Translations under genes and position numbers: made by a program | Origin: CAG-632 sp963626805 | GTDB lineage: Bacteria > Bacillota > Clostridia > Lachnospirales > Lachnospiraceae | DNA: 64,000 nt | Reading direction: 5' to 3' | Assembly: GCA_963626805.1 (NCBI GenBank) | Contig: CAVFXS010000051.1 | Coordinates: forward strand, 1 to 64,000 | Shown here: positions 17,570 through 26,851 of the stretch, piece by piece | Position numbering within the stretch: the stretch's first letter is position 1 | Layout: each line of letters starts with the position of its first letter | Notes under the pieces: generated by a model | The model's input: only the letters and a program-made list of their open reading frames with translations | Told to the model about the DNA's origin: nothing | The model's database searches: none

Positions 17570-18255
17570 ATATTACATGTTTTAATTCAATCTTTGACTC
17601 AACCGCAACAACCCTGTCTTTGACGGATTTTCTGATCTGTCTTTTCGTTTCGCTGGGAATCGGCTTCTTTCTCGCTGCCGTCTACTCTTTCCGGACCAGA
17701 TATACACAGAGCTTTTTCGGGACTATGGTTCTGCTGCCCGCTATCGTCTGCGTCGTGATCATGCTGGTAAACGGCAATGTCGGTGCCGGTGTCGCAGTTG
17801 CCGGAGCCTTCAGTCTGGTACGTTTCCGATCTGTTCCGGGCACTGCAAAAGAGATCGGTGCCATCTTTCTGGCAATGGGGGCCGGGCTGCTGACCGGAAT
17901 GGGTTATATCGGTTATGCACTGCTCTTTTCAGCAATCATGGGCATCATCACATTACTGCTGAACCTCCTCGGAATCGGTTCTCACAGTAAGTCCGAAGGG
18001 TTGACCCTGCGGATCACGATCCCCGAGGATTTAAACTATACAGACGCATTTCAGGATCTGTTTGACCTTTATACGACCCGTTCTTCCTTAACTGCAGTGA
18101 AAACAACCAACATGGGAAGCATGTTTCGGCTGACTTATACGGTTTCTATGAAAAAGAATGCTGATCAGAAGGAATTTCTCGATGCACTCCGTTGCCGGAA
18201 CGGAAATCTGGAAATCAGTCTGCTCAATGACAACACTGCCGTTACAGAATTATAG
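17566..18255 (+). CDS. DUF4956 membrane protein
   Basis: A 229-residue protein with four hydrophobic segments in the first 140 residues ('FLICLFVSLGIGFFLAAVY', 'MVLLPAIVCVVIMLV', 'GVAVAGAFSLVRFRSVPGT', 'YALLFSAIMGIITLLLNLLG') and a soluble C-terminal domain. 'GAFSLVRFRSVPGTAKEIG' is the diagnostic DUF4956 loop. The family is genetically linked to VTC-type polymerases and to CotH or carbohydrate-binding surface proteins. By analogy with the eukaryotic VTC complex it may form the membrane part of a polymer-making or exporting machine, but this is inference. GGAGGTAGCAAT precedes the ATG, which overlaps the upstream stop. Confidence 0.85.
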   Translation: MNITCFNSIFDSTATTLSLTDFLICLFVSLGIGFFLAAVYSFRTRYTQSFFGTMVLLPAIVCVVIMLVNGNVGAGVAVAGAFSLVRFRSVPGTAKEIGAIFLAMGAGLLTGMGYIGYALLFSAIMGIITLLLNLLGIGSHSKSEGLTLRITIPEDLNYTDAFQDLFDLYTTRSSLTAVKTTNMGSMFRLTYTVSMKKNADQKEFLDALRCRNGNLEISLLNDNTAVTEL

Positions 18256-18298
18256 GTATCTCCCCTTTCAACCACTTACTCAGACAGGAGGTTTTTCT

Positions 18299-20134
18299 AT
18301 GAGAAAACATTATTTAAATCATCATACGTTTCTTGCACTTGGAGTATCCGGTCTTCTGATTCTGACATCTCTGACCGGATGCAGCACCTCTGCAACTACC
18401 GCCTCTGCATCCTCTTCGGACGCATCTGTCACGACAGAGTCCGATACTTCGGCTTCCACTATCACCTTCACCAGATCAGAAATGTTTACAGATCGTGACC
18501 AGGATGCTTCCTACGATACTGCCAGTTCCACCACAATCCAGTTCACAGATGATGCCATCACCTGCGATAACGATCAGGTCTCCATCTCGGATTCCACCGT
18601 TACCATCTCGTCCGGCGGTACCTATATCCTGAGCGGATCCTCTGCACAGGCCCAGATCATCATTGATACACCGGATGATGACAAGGTACAGCTGGTTCTT
18701 TCGGATCTGACACTCAGCTGTGAAACCAGTGCCCCGATCTATGTCAGAAATGCCGATAAGGTATTTATCACCCTGGCTGACGGTTCCGATAACTCCCTTT
18801 CCACCACCGGTGAATTTGTACAGATCGATGATAACAACATTGATGCGGTTATCTTTTCCAAGGAGGATCTGACGCTTAACGGAACCGGTAGTCTCACCAT
18901 TACGTCTGCTTACGGTCACGGAATCGTTTCCAAGGATGACCTGGTCGTTACCGGTGGTAGTTACACTATGACTTGTGCCAGACATGGCCTGTCCGGAAAA
19001 GACAGTGTCCGGATCCTGGATGGTACCTTTGACCTGACTACAACCAAGGATGGAATTCATGCGTCAAATGATGATGACGAGACCCTCGGATATATCTACA
19101 TTGCCGGTGGTGACTTTACCATCTGCTCACAGGATGACGGCATGCACGCCGATTCCGCTCTCTACATTGAGGATGGCACCATCGATATCATCGAAAGCTA
19201 TGAAGGACTGGAGGGACAGACCATTACGATTCTGGATGGCACGATCTCTATCGTTTCATCCGATGACGGTATCAATGCCTCCAGCGGCTCCTCTGCTTCC
19301 TCCGGTAATGAGCCTCAGAAACCGGATGGCAATCGGGACACCGATACCCCTCCGGAGAAGCGGGAATTTCCGGACGGACAACAATCATCCGATACGACCT
19401 CTTCAGAGGACGGACAACAGCCGTCTGACATGACACCCCCGGAAGACGGACAACAACCGTCTGATATGACACCTCCGGAAGATGGACAACAGCCGTCTGA
19501 TATGACACCTCCGGAAGATGGACAACAGCCGTCTGATATGACACCTCCGGAAGATGGACAACAGCCGTCTGATATGACACCTCCGGAAGATGGACAACAG
19601 CCGTCTGATATGACACCTCCGGAAGATGGACAACAGCCGTCTGATATGACACCTCCGGGCGGCTTCAGTGGCAATGGTGGCTTCGATATGGATGCGGATG
19701 AATCCTGCAGTCTCACGATTTCCGGCGGTGACATCTCCATTGATGCCGGCGGTGACGGAATCGATTCCAACGGTTACTTCTATATGACCGGTGGAAATGT
19801 ATTCGTGGCCGGCCCGGAAAGCAATGGTGACAGTGCTTTGGATTACGGTATCTCTGCGAGCATATCCGGCGGCACCTTCCTGGCAACCGGTTACTCCGGC
19901 ATGGCACAATCATTTTCCGATGATTCTGAGCAATGCTCCTATATGGTAAAGCTCGATACTATGGTTGAGGCTGATTCGTCTACTCTGACACTGACCGATG
20001 CAGAAGGTATGGTCTTGCTGTCGCATACGACTAACAAATCCTACAACTGTGTGATCGTCAGTTGTCCGGAGCTGACTAGTGGGGCTACTTATACACTGAC
20101 CACCGGAAGCAGCAGTCAGGAGATCACCCCATAA
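18299..20134 (+). CDS. Carbohydrate-binding domain surface lipoprotein with tandem repeats
   Basis: A 611-residue lipoprotein. I start at ATG 18299 (CAGGAGG at 18285-18291). Residues 1-28 form a signal peptide ending in a lipobox (LTSLTGC). The rest is a repetitive beta-helix with units such as 'SGGTYILSGSSAQAQIIID', 'EDLTLNGTGSLTIT' and 'GGDFTICSQDDGMHAD', typical of the PF14262-like carbohydrate-binding family. A Pro/Asp-rich insert of seven near-identical 12-residue units (DGQQPSDMTPPE) splits the helix at ~371-454. It is the third gene of the VTC/DUF4956 operon and probably sits on the outer face of the membrane. Exact ligand unknown. Confidence 0.8.
   Translation: MRKHYLNHHTFLALGVSGLLILTSLTGCSTSATTASASSSDASVTTESDTSASTITFTRSEMFTDRDQDASYDTASSTTIQFTDDAITCDNDQVSISDSTVTISSGGTYILSGSSAQAQIIIDTPDDDKVQLVLSDLTLSCETSAPIYVRNADKVFITLADGSDNSLSTTGEFVQIDDNNIDAVIFSKEDLTLNGTGSLTITSAYGHGIVSKDDLVVTGGSYTMTCARHGLSGKDSVRILDGTFDLTTTKDGIHASNDDDETLGYIYIAGGDFTICSQDDGMHADSALYIEDGTIDIIESYEGLEGQTITILDGTISIVSSDDGINASSGSSASSGNEPQKPDGNRDTDTPPEKREFPDGQQSSDTTSSEDGQQPSDMTPPEDGQQPSDMTPPEDGQQPSDMTPPEDGQQPSDMTPPEDGQQPSDMTPPEDGQQPSDMTPPEDGQQPSDMTPPGGFSGNGGFDMDADESCSLTISGGDISIDAGGDGIDSNGYFYMTGGNVFVAGPESNGDSALDYGISASISGGTFLATGYSGMAQSFSDDSEQCSYMVKLDTMVEADSSTLTLTDAEGMVLLSHTTNKSYNCVIVSCPELTSGATYTLTTGSSSQEITP
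19409..19660 (+). repeat. Seven tandem 36-bp repeats within the lipoprotein gene
   Basis: Seven consecutive 36-bp units encoding DGQQPSDMTPPE. Units 3-7 are identical or nearly so in DNA, while units 1-2 carry a few silent changes (GACGGACAACAGCCGTCTGA and GACGGACAACAACCGTCTGA starts). A diverged copy (GQQSSDTTSSE) precedes them. The array keeps the reading frame and can vary in copy number by slippage. It also opens long frames on the other strands that are not genes. Confidence 0.9.
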
Positions 20135-20163
20135 CAGCTTCCACAACACCTCAAACCACCTTA

Positions 20164-21033
20164 CTACTCCCGGTATTTTAAATATTCCAGAAACTTTGCA
20201 GTCACCGGTGACATCTGCCTGTCATCCCTGACTGCAAATCCAATCTCCCTGTAATACGGTTTCTCCAGACTCCGCACCTCGATCCTGTAGGATAGCTTCT
20301 GCAATATCATCTGCGGAAGGATACCGATACCAAGTCCTTTTTCCACCATCGCCATAATGGCATAATCCTCCCATGTAGTAAACCGGATCTGCGGATGCAC
20401 CTGATAACGCTCCAGCAGATCCGTTACCTCCGTTCTGCCACCATGCTCCAGAAGCATAAACGGTTGTCCCTCCAGATCCTGAATCCGCACCCTCTTCTTC
20501 CGTGCAAGCGGATGCTCCTCCGGCAGAACCACCAGATACTCATCCTGCTTCAGGGCGATCGTATTCAGCCCTGTCCTAACCGGAAGCCGCAAGAATCCAC
20601 AGTCCACACGCCCTTCCAGGATCCAGTTTTCTACTTCCTCATAATCTCCCATCAGCAGTTCGTATTCAATTCCCGGATAATCCTTCTGAAACTCTGCAAT
20701 GATATTCGGAAGCCAGTGAATCGCCACACTTGCAAACGTTCCGATCCGGATCCTTCCTGTTTCCAGCCCATTCATGGCATCTACCTGTGCTTCCAGCTTC
20801 CGGTAGTCATCAATCAATCGCCTCGCATACGGCAGCACCTGTTCGCCGGAGGATGTCACCTGCACACCGTTCCGGTCCCGTTCCAGCAGCGTCATTCCCC
20901 ATTCCTTTTCGAGATCTGCAATCATCTTACTGACAGAGGACTGTGCATAATTCAGCTCTGTCGCCGCTTTGGTAAAGCTTCCGGTCTCCACCGTTTTAAT
21001 AAATGCCATGTATTTTAATAAATTATTGTCCAT
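20164..21033 (-). CDS. LysR family transcriptional regulator
   Basis: A 289-residue LysR-type regulator. N-terminal winged helix-turn-helix: 'FIKTVETGSFTKAATELNYAQSSVSKMIADLEKEWG' region (residues ~10-45), then the linker helix 'GEQVLPYARRLIDDYRKLEAQ'. The C-terminal effector domain starts near 'GRIRIGTFASVAIHWLP'. I choose the ATG at 21033, since AAAGGA touches the ATG at 21037-21039 but is 6 bases from this one. It is divergent from the MATE gene at 21139 and probably controls it; the inducer is unknown. Confidence 0.9.
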   Translation of the reverse strand: MDNNLLKYMAFIKTVETGSFTKAATELNYAQSSVSKMIADLEKEWGMTLLERDRNGVQVTSSGEQVLPYARRLIDDYRKLEAQVDAMNGLETGRIRIGTFASVAIHWLPNIIAEFQKDYPGIEYELLMGDYEEVENWILEGRVDCGFLRLPVRTGLNTIALKQDEYLVVLPEEHPLARKKRVRIQDLEGQPFMLLEHGGRTEVTDLLERYQVHPQIRFTTWEDYAIMAMVEKGLGIGILPQMILQKLSYRIEVRSLEKPYYREIGFAVRDDRQMSPVTAKFLEYLKYRE

Positions 21034-21138
21034 ATCCATTCCTTTTTTCGATTTATCTCATCAATTATATTCGTTTTTCTTATTTTATGATATGCGGTAT
21101 AGTTTTTCAAGAATAAATGAAGAAAGGATCTTACCCTT

Positions 21139-22515
21139 ATGAATACAAAAAAACGTTCTATCGATATGCTTCACGGATCTCTGGGATCCGGACTGATAGT
21201 ATTTGCACTGCCGATTGCATTCAGCAGTATGCTGCAGCAGCTGTTCAATGCCGCCGATACGGCGGTCGTTGGTTATTTCGCAGATTCCAACGCTCTAGCG
21301 GCTGTCGGTACCAATGGTGAGATCGTTGCCCTGCTCGTCACGCTGTCTGCCGGCCTGTCCGTGGGTGCAAATGTATTACTTGCCAGATGTATCGGCGAAA
21401 ATCAGCTATCCAATATCCGGGACATCATTCATACCGCAATCTCCCTTTCGCTGATTGCCGGGCTTCTGATTGCCGGCGGCGGGCAGCTTCTGGTGCGTCC
21501 GGTCCTGCTTCTTATCAAAACTCCGCCGGAGGTTCTGAATGCGGCTATCCTGTATCTCCGTATCTACCTTGCAGGATTGCCGATGCTCCTGCTCTATGAC
21601 TTTGGTTCCGCGATCCTCCGTTCCAGAGGCGACAGCCGCAGTCCATTCCTTGCCCTGATGATTTCCGGCATGATCAATGTGCTGCTCAATCTGTTCTTTG
21701 TCATTGTCTGTCATCTGGATGTTGTCGGAGTCGCCATTGCAACGGATCTGGCTACAGCCTGCTCTGCCGCCATCGTTTTGCGGAAGCTCCACCGGGAGAC
21801 CGGCGAGTTCCATTTCTCGCTTCGACACCTGTGTATCCGCAGACAATATCTGCTTTTCATTCTACAGATCGGAATTCCCTCCGCTGTTCAGGGAGCGGTA
21901 TTCTGCTTCGCCAATATTTTTGTTCAGACCGCAGTCAACAGCTTCGGTGCCATTGCCACTGCCGGCAGCACGATTGCCATGAATTTCGAATACTTCGGTT
22001 ATTATATGATTACTGCCTTTGGCCAGGCGGCCACTACCTTCACCAGTCAGAACTTCGCCGCCGGGAATAAGAAGCGCTGTCTGCGGATCCTGTTCCTGTC
22101 TGTACTGTTTTCTGCTATCTGCAGTGCGGTCATCACCGTTCCGCTGACTGTTTTCCGTGGCACCGCATCCGGCCTTTTCACAAATGATCCGGCTGTCATT
22201 CAGGCTGCCTGTACCAGAATCGCCCTGATCCTCGCCTTTGAACCGATCTGCAGTCTTTACGAAATACCAGCCGGCAGTTTACGCGGAATGGGTCACTCCT
22301 CTCTGCCGGCTGTTCTGACGATCCTCGGAACCTGTCTCTTACGGATTCTCTGGATCTTCACGGTATTTCAGAAATATCATACACAGGAATGCTTATTTAT
22401 TATCTTTCCTGTATCGTGGGTCGTGACTACTCTTCTGATGACGATCGGTTTCCTTTGCTGTGCTAGTCGAGAATTCTCCCGTCAATCGAAAACGTCACAA
22501 CCTGCCACGGAATAA
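21139..22515 (+). CDS. MATE family efflux transporter
   Basis: A 458-residue, 12-TM MATE protein. Motifs include 'FALPIAFSSMLQQLFNAADT', 'AVVGYFADSNALAAVGTNG', 'SVGANVLLARCIGE' and, in the second half, 'FGQAATTFTSQNFAAGNKKR'. It belongs to the same branch as the MATE at 7559. The divergent LysR gene 105 bases away suggests inducible expression. The 3' end overlaps the convergent 4Fe-4S gene by 53 bases. AGAAAGGATC lies upstream of the ATG with somewhat long spacing. Confidence 0.85.
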   Translation: MNTKKRSIDMLHGSLGSGLIVFALPIAFSSMLQQLFNAADTAVVGYFADSNALAAVGTNGEIVALLVTLSAGLSVGANVLLARCIGENQLSNIRDIIHTAISLSLIAGLLIAGGGQLLVRPVLLLIKTPPEVLNAAILYLRIYLAGLPMLLLYDFGSAILRSRGDSRSPFLALMISGMINVLLNLFFVIVCHLDVVGVAIATDLATACSAAIVLRKLHRETGEFHFSLRHLCIRRQYLLFILQIGIPSAVQGAVFCFANIFVQTAVNSFGAIATAGSTIAMNFEYFGYYMITAFGQAATTFTSQNFAAGNKKRCLRILFLSVLFSAICSAVITVPLTVFRGTASGLFTNDPAVIQAACTRIALILAFEPICSLYEIPAGSLRGMGHSSLPAVLTILGTCLLRILWIFTVFQKYHTQECLFIIFPVSWVVTTLLMTIGFLCCASREFSRQSKTSQPATE

Positions 22516-23200
22516 ACTTTCCACTGTTTTGAAGTGCCTGCTTCGCCGCATGCTCCAGTCCGCCGCAGCACGGCACTTCCATTCTTAATATCGTAACACT
22601 CTGAATATCATTTCCTGCTATGATCTGTGTCAGCTTTTCACTGTAATCAATATCATCTAATTTCGGGCAGCCGATGATCGTAATCTTTCCTTTCATAAAC
22701 TCCTGATGAATATTGGCATAAGCATAAGCCGTGCAATCTGCCGCGATCAGAAGCTTTGCCCCGTTAAAATACGGAGCATTGACCGGAACCAGCTTAATCT
22801 GACACGGCCACTGACCCAGCTGTGACTGCTGCCGGATCGAATGGTTCTCCGCCTCCGCTGCCTGCATAATTTCCGCATCGGCAGCCGCCCCCGGCCGATC
22901 CTGCCCACGGTTGAATTGGTGCATCTGCTTCCCCGGACATCCGGCAAATACCGGCTGCCCCTTCTGCTTCTTATTTGCAAGAACCGCCTGCTCATCATAG
23001 GCTGCCGCCTCCCGCTCGGTGAATGTGATCGCTCCGGTCGGACAGTTCGGCAGGCAGTCTCCCAGACCATCGCAGTAATCATCCCGCAAAAGCTTTGCCT
23101 TTCCGTTTACCATACCGATTGCCCCTTCATGGCATGCCTGCACGCAGGCACCACAGCCATTACATTTTTCCTCATCAATCTGTATAATCTTTCTTATCAT
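22463..23200 (-). CDS. 4Fe-4S ferredoxin-domain protein
   Basis: A 245-residue iron-sulfur protein. ATG 23200 is supported by AAAGGGAAAACA. The N-terminus holds two cluster motifs: 'CNGCGACVQACHEGAI' (CxxCxxCxxxC) and 'CDGLGDCLPNCPTGAI'. A linker with a possible further Cys ('FAGCPGK') follows. The C-terminal domain contains 'KLLIAADCTAYAYANIHQEF', 'ITIIGCPKLDDIDYSEKL' and 'RMEVPCCGGLEHAAKQAL', where the Cys residues could bind another cofactor. I know this arrangement from clostridial proteins beside Crp/Fnr regulators, but not its reaction. It is divergent from such a regulator and has a 16-bp palindrome exactly at -41.5 of its predicted promoter. Confidence 0.8.
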   Translation of the reverse strand: MIRKIIQIDEEKCNGCGACVQACHEGAIGMVNGKAKLLRDDYCDGLGDCLPNCPTGAITFTEREAAAYDEQAVLANKKQKGQPVFAGCPGKQMHQFNRGQDRPGAAADAEIMQAAEAENHSIRQQSQLGQWPCQIKLVPVNAPYFNGAKLLIAADCTAYAYANIHQEFMKGKITIIGCPKLDDIDYSEKLTQIIAGNDIQSVTILRMEVPCCGGLEHAAKQALQNSGKFIPWQVVTFSIDGRILD

Positions 23201-23263
23201 TGTTTTCCCTTTCTGTTTCCTTTGTTTTTGAATCTGAGCCTGGAATTTGCATTTTCTGCTCAT

Positions 23264-23330
23264 ATTCTTGAATTTATAATGGGATTATAGTAGTATACAA
23301 AGAAAATTCATGTGGTCATGACCACAAAAG
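23264..23330. promoter_or_regulatory. Divergent promoters with 16-bp Crp/Fnr-type palindrome
   Basis: TGTGGTCATGACCACA (23311-23326) is a perfect palindrome. For the leftward 4Fe-4S gene the -10 is TATAAT (23284-23289 on the plus strand reads ATTATA), giving a start near 23277, so the palindrome centre (23318.5) is at -41.5, the class II activator position of CRP/FNR. For the rightward regulator gene, TTGAAT (23268-23273), 17 bp, TAGTAT (23291-23296) starts near 23303, placing the same site at about +16, a repressor position. Confidence 0.65.
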
Positions 23331-23339
23331 TGAGATTAA

Positions 23340-23984
23340 ATGATGGAAATTTTTGCAAATCCAATCTTTCAACAATTAACTGAGCCAGAGATTCAGGAGA
23401 TGCTGACACTCGCCCGGACACATCGCAGAACCTACACCAGACATTCCGTGATCTTCCACACCGGAGATCTGATTCAGGAGATCGGCATCGTCCTGTCCGG
23501 AAGTGTTAATATCGAGAATGTTGATGCCTGGGGCAATACCAGCTTATTAAGTAAAATCCCCACCGGTCACATCTTTGCAGAGACTTACGTGCTCTGCCGG
23601 GAGCCCATGCTGGTAGATGCGGTTGCCGGTGAGGACTGTGAGATTTTATTTCTGCAGCTGAATACCCTGCTCGAACGGACCAATGCCTCCCAAAGCTGGT
23701 ATGCTCAGCTTCTGCGAAATATCCTGATGATCACCGCCCGCAAGAATCTGACCCTTTCCAGCCGGATTTTCTGTACCTCAGCGAAAACGATCCGTGGCAG
23801 ATTACTGACCTATCTGTCTGCAATCGCAGTCCGGACCGGGAGCTCCACCTTCCAGATTCCGTTTAACCGTCAGCAGCTGGCCGATTATCTGAATCTTGAC
23901 CGCAGTGCCCTTTCCAAGGAGCTGGGCAAAATGCAGGCAGACGGTCTGATCCGATGTCATAAGAATACGTTTACACTGCTTTAG
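23340..23984 (+). CDS. Crp/Fnr family transcriptional regulator
   Basis: A 214-residue regulator. Residues 1-130 form a cyclic-nucleotide-binding-like beta roll ('HSVIFHTGDLIQEIGIVLSG', 'GHIFAETYVLCREP'). Residues ~145-214 form the winged helix with recognition helix 'LADYLNLDRSALSKELGKMQ'. The N-terminal Cys cluster of FNR is absent, so it is not a classical [4Fe-4S] FNR; Cys residues in 'VLCRE' and 'EDCEI' are the only ones in the sensor part. It is divergent from the 4Fe-4S gene and probably binds the palindrome between them, activating the partner and limiting itself. The start could be the first or second ATG (ATGATG). Confidence 0.88.
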   Translation: MMEIFANPIFQQLTEPEIQEMLTLARTHRRTYTRHSVIFHTGDLIQEIGIVLSGSVNIENVDAWGNTSLLSKIPTGHIFAETYVLCREPMLVDAVAGEDCEILFLQLNTLLERTNASQSWYAQLLRNILMITARKNLTLSSRIFCTSAKTIRGRLLTYLSAIAVRTGSSTFQIPFNRQQLADYLNLDRSALSKELGKMQADGLIRCHKNTFTLL

Positions 23985-24112
23985 ACCTTTTTCTCCTTTG
24001 AATTCAACAGGCTTAATACCAGAAGCCGGATGGCTGGAAACAATACGCCGGCCACGATCCAGTAAATGCCGCTCATTCCGGTTGCAGTCTATCAATCCCT
24101 CCGGACAATTTG

Positions 24113-25492
24113 TCAACCGGCAGTTGCACGCCAGATCTGCCGTGCAACATATACACCGCTGGCAGATGCATGCGAAAGCGAATGTGTCACACCACTTCCG
24201 TCTCCGATAATATATAATCCCTTATGGCTGCTTTCCAGATGTTCATCCAGTTCTACTTCCATATTATAAAACTTCACTTCCACACCATAAAGCAAGGTAT
24301 CGTCATTAGCAGTTCCCGGTGCGATCTTATCCAGTGCATAGATCATCTCGATGATACCATCCAGAATCCGCTTCGGCAGTACCAGGCTTAAATCACCCGG
24401 TGTTGCGGATAAGGTCGGCTCTACCAGTCCCTCTGCAATCCGCTTGTCATTGCTGCGCCGTCCCCGGACCAGATCACCAAAACGCTGTACGATCACACCG
24501 CCACCCAGCATATTGGACAGCCGTGCAATACTCTCACCATAACCGTTACTGTCCTTAAACGGCTCTGAGAAATGCTTGGATACCAGCAATGCAAAGTTCG
24601 TATTCTCTGTCTGCTTATCTGCACCCTCATAGCTATGTCCGTTTACGGTTACAATGCCGTTGGTGTTCTCATTTACAACGATTCCCTTCGGATTCATACA
24701 GAAGGTCCGGACCGAATCCTCAAACTTCTGTGTCCGGTACACGATCTTACTCTCATACAGCTCATCCGTCAGGTGTGAGAAAATAACGGCCGGCAGCTCT
24801 ACCCGGACACCAATGTCCACCCGGTTGGACTTCGTATGGATCTGCAGCTCCTGACAGATCTTCTCCATCCACTTGCTGCCACTGCGTCCTACGGAAATTA
24901 TGCACTTTTCCGCATCATAGCTCTGTCCGTCCTCACAGTAAATACGATACTCCTCATCGACAGCTTCTACCGTCTTTACCGGCGTATCAAAATAAAAGTT
25001 CACCTGATCCTTTAATTCCGCATACAGGTTTTCCAGCACGATAAAATTAATATCCGTTCCCAGATGGCGTACCGATGCATCCAGCAGATTCAACTTATTC
25101 TGCAGACAAAGCTTCTTAAATCCACTGCCGGAGGTGGAATAAAGCTTCGTTCCTTCGCCACCGAATTTCATATTGATCTCATCCACATATTCCATTAATT
25201 CAATTTCCTGTTTTCTGCCGATGTACTCATATAACGTACCACCAAATGCGTTGGTGATATTATATTTTCCATCGGAGAACGCTCCGGCACCGCCAAATCC
25301 GCTCATGATCGAACAGCTCTTACAATTAATACAGCTCTTGATCTTCTCTCCGTCGATCGGGCAATGGCGCTTCTCCAATGCATGACCTGCCTCAAATACA
25401 GCAATCTTCATCTCCGGATTCTTCTGCACCAGCTCATATGCAGAGAAAATTCCTCCCGGCCCTGCTCCGATAATAATCACATCATATCTCAT
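24113..25492 (-). CDS. FAD-dependent dehydrogenase (COG2509-like)
   Basis: A 459-residue flavoprotein. ATG 25492 has AGGGAAGTTAC upstream; the frame upstream is open to 25534. The N-terminal dinucleotide motif is 'DVIIIGAGPGGIFSAYEL', followed by 'AVFEAGHALEKRHCPIDG' and a Cys-rich loop 'KSCINCKSCSIMSGFGGAGA'. A second FAD motif occurs at the C-terminus: 'GLYIIGDGSGVTHSLSHASA'. This matches the uncharacterised FAD-dependent dehydrogenases of COG2509. The substrate is unknown; the Cys loop might bind metal. It is monocistronic on this strand. Confidence 0.8.
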   Translation of the reverse strand: MRYDVIIIGAGPGGIFSAYELVQKNPEMKIAVFEAGHALEKRHCPIDGEKIKSCINCKSCSIMSGFGGAGAFSDGKYNITNAFGGTLYEYIGRKQEIELMEYVDEINMKFGGEGTKLYSTSGSGFKKLCLQNKLNLLDASVRHLGTDINFIVLENLYAELKDQVNFYFDTPVKTVEAVDEEYRIYCEDGQSYDAEKCIISVGRSGSKWMEKICQELQIHTKSNRVDIGVRVELPAVIFSHLTDELYESKIVYRTQKFEDSVRTFCMNPKGIVVNENTNGIVTVNGHSYEGADKQTENTNFALLVSKHFSEPFKDSNGYGESIARLSNMLGGGVIVQRFGDLVRGRRSNDKRIAEGLVEPTLSATPGDLSLVLPKRILDGIIEMIYALDKIAPGTANDDTLLYGVEVKFYNMEVELDEHLESSHKGLYIIGDGSGVTHSLSHASASGVYVARQIWRATAG

Positions 25493-25634
25493 GTAACTTC
25501 CCTGCCTTTCATCTATGTCATCTATTTTCTTCACGTCCTATAAGTTCCTTTATACATTTTTCCTGTTGTCATAAGTGCAAAGAAAATAAAAACAGCTGCT
25601 GCAAATTCATTTTCTTATATACTATAGCCTACTA

Positions 25635-26816
25635 TTACAGCTTTAGATCGCCTTCCCGGATCCAACCAATCTTTCGGCAGATCTGTCCGAATATCCAGGT
25701 CAGTGCCGCCGGAAGAGCAAAACTGATCAGTACCAGACCCAGCCAGTCCATTCCGGTAATTGCTGTCTTTGTACCTGCTGCAATATCATTGACCCATCCG
25801 GTATAAACGCCAATCTGACCTACCAGACCACAGGTACCCATTCCGGATGAGATCGCCTCTCCATTCATCTGCAGCTTGAAGATACAGGTTGCGATCGGAC
25901 CGGTAATTGCAGAGGTCAGGATCGGTGGGATCCAGATCTTTGGATTTTTCACAATGTTTCCCATCTGAAGCATACTGGTGCCAATTCCCTGTGAAACCAG
26001 GCCGCCTACCTTGTTCTCTTTAAAGCTCATGACTGCAAAGCCTACCATCTGTGCACAACAGCCTGCAACTGCTGCACCGCCTGCCAGTCCGGTCAGGCTG
26101 AGTGCTGCACAGATTGCAGCGCTGCTGATTGGAAGTGTCAGTGCGATTCCCACGATCACGGATACCAGAATACCCATCATAAACGGATGCAGCTCCGTTG
26201 CCCACATGATCAGGGTTCCGACTGCACTGGCTGCTTTTCCGATGATCGGTGCCAGTCCCATGGACAGCAATACACCGGAGCAGATGCTGACCAGCGGAGT
26301 CACCAGAATGTCGATCTTTGTCTCCTTTGAAACCAGTTTTCCAAGCTCGGTTGCCACAATCGCGATCACCAGTACCGCCAGCGGTCCACCGGCCCCGCCC
26401 AGTGCATTTGCCGAGCTACCGACTGCCAGCATGGAGAATAGCACCAGTGGCGGTGCCTGCAATGCAAATGCGATTGCAACTGCCATAGCCGGGCCCGACA
26501 CGCCCTTTGCAAAGGTTCCTATATCGATCAGCGCCTGCACACCCAGCTCCTGTCCGAGTGTTGATATGATCGTACCGATCAGAAGCGATGCAAACAGACC
26601 GTTTGCCATGGCGCCCATTGCATCAATAAAATATCGTTTTGCAGATATTTCAATATTCTTTTTCTTTAAAAAAGCCTTCACCTTTCCAGGCTGCTTTTTA
26701 TCCTTCTGTTCTTTTTCCTGTGCTTCGTTCTTTGCTTCTTCTGGCTGTGCTTTTGTTGTCTGCTCCCTGTCTGCCTCTTCATTTAAGACATCTTTGTGCT
26801 CTTTTGTCTCTTCCAT
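25635..26816 (-). CDS. PfoR-like PTS_EIIC_2 family membrane protein
   Basis: A 393-residue protein. The N-terminal 50 residues are a charged Glu/Lys/Gln-rich tail; the rest is about ten hydrophobic helices ('YFIDAMGAMANGLFASLLIG', 'SICSGVLLSMGLAPIIGKAA', 'FAVMSFKENKVGGLVSQGIG', 'FALPAALTWIFGQIC'). This is the PTS_EIIC_2/PfoR (COG3641) family, related to EIIC transporters but lacking EIIA/EIIB partners. It lies 35 bases downstream of a NiaR-like regulator in the same operon, so a vitamin-precursor transport role (niacin or related) is plausible. GACAGGAGAGAGAT precedes the ATG. Confidence 0.75.
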   Translation of the reverse strand: MEETKEHKDVLNEEADREQTTKAQPEEAKNEAQEKEQKDKKQPGKVKAFLKKKNIEISAKRYFIDAMGAMANGLFASLLIGTIISTLGQELGVQALIDIGTFAKGVSGPAMAVAIAFALQAPPLVLFSMLAVGSSANALGGAGGPLAVLVIAIVATELGKLVSKETKIDILVTPLVSICSGVLLSMGLAPIIGKAASAVGTLIMWATELHPFMMGILVSVIVGIALTLPISSAAICAALSLTGLAGGAAVAGCCAQMVGFAVMSFKENKVGGLVSQGIGTSMLQMGNIVKNPKIWIPPILTSAITGPIATCIFKLQMNGEAISSGMGTCGLVGQIGVYTGWVNDIAAGTKTAITGMDWLGLVLISFALPAALTWIFGQICRKIGWIREGDLKL

Positions 26817-26851
26817 ATCTCTCTCCTGTCACATATAATCTTTGAAACAGG

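Noticed and set aside
19409..19660. CRISPR-like array of 36-bp repeats
   Set aside because: There are no spacers between the units and they are in-frame coding repeats; no cas genes are nearby.
19272..19913. Long open frames on the minus strand opposite the 36-bp repeats
   Set aside because: They are by-products of an in-frame repeat free of stops; they have no ribosome site and lie inside a well-supported lipoprotein gene.
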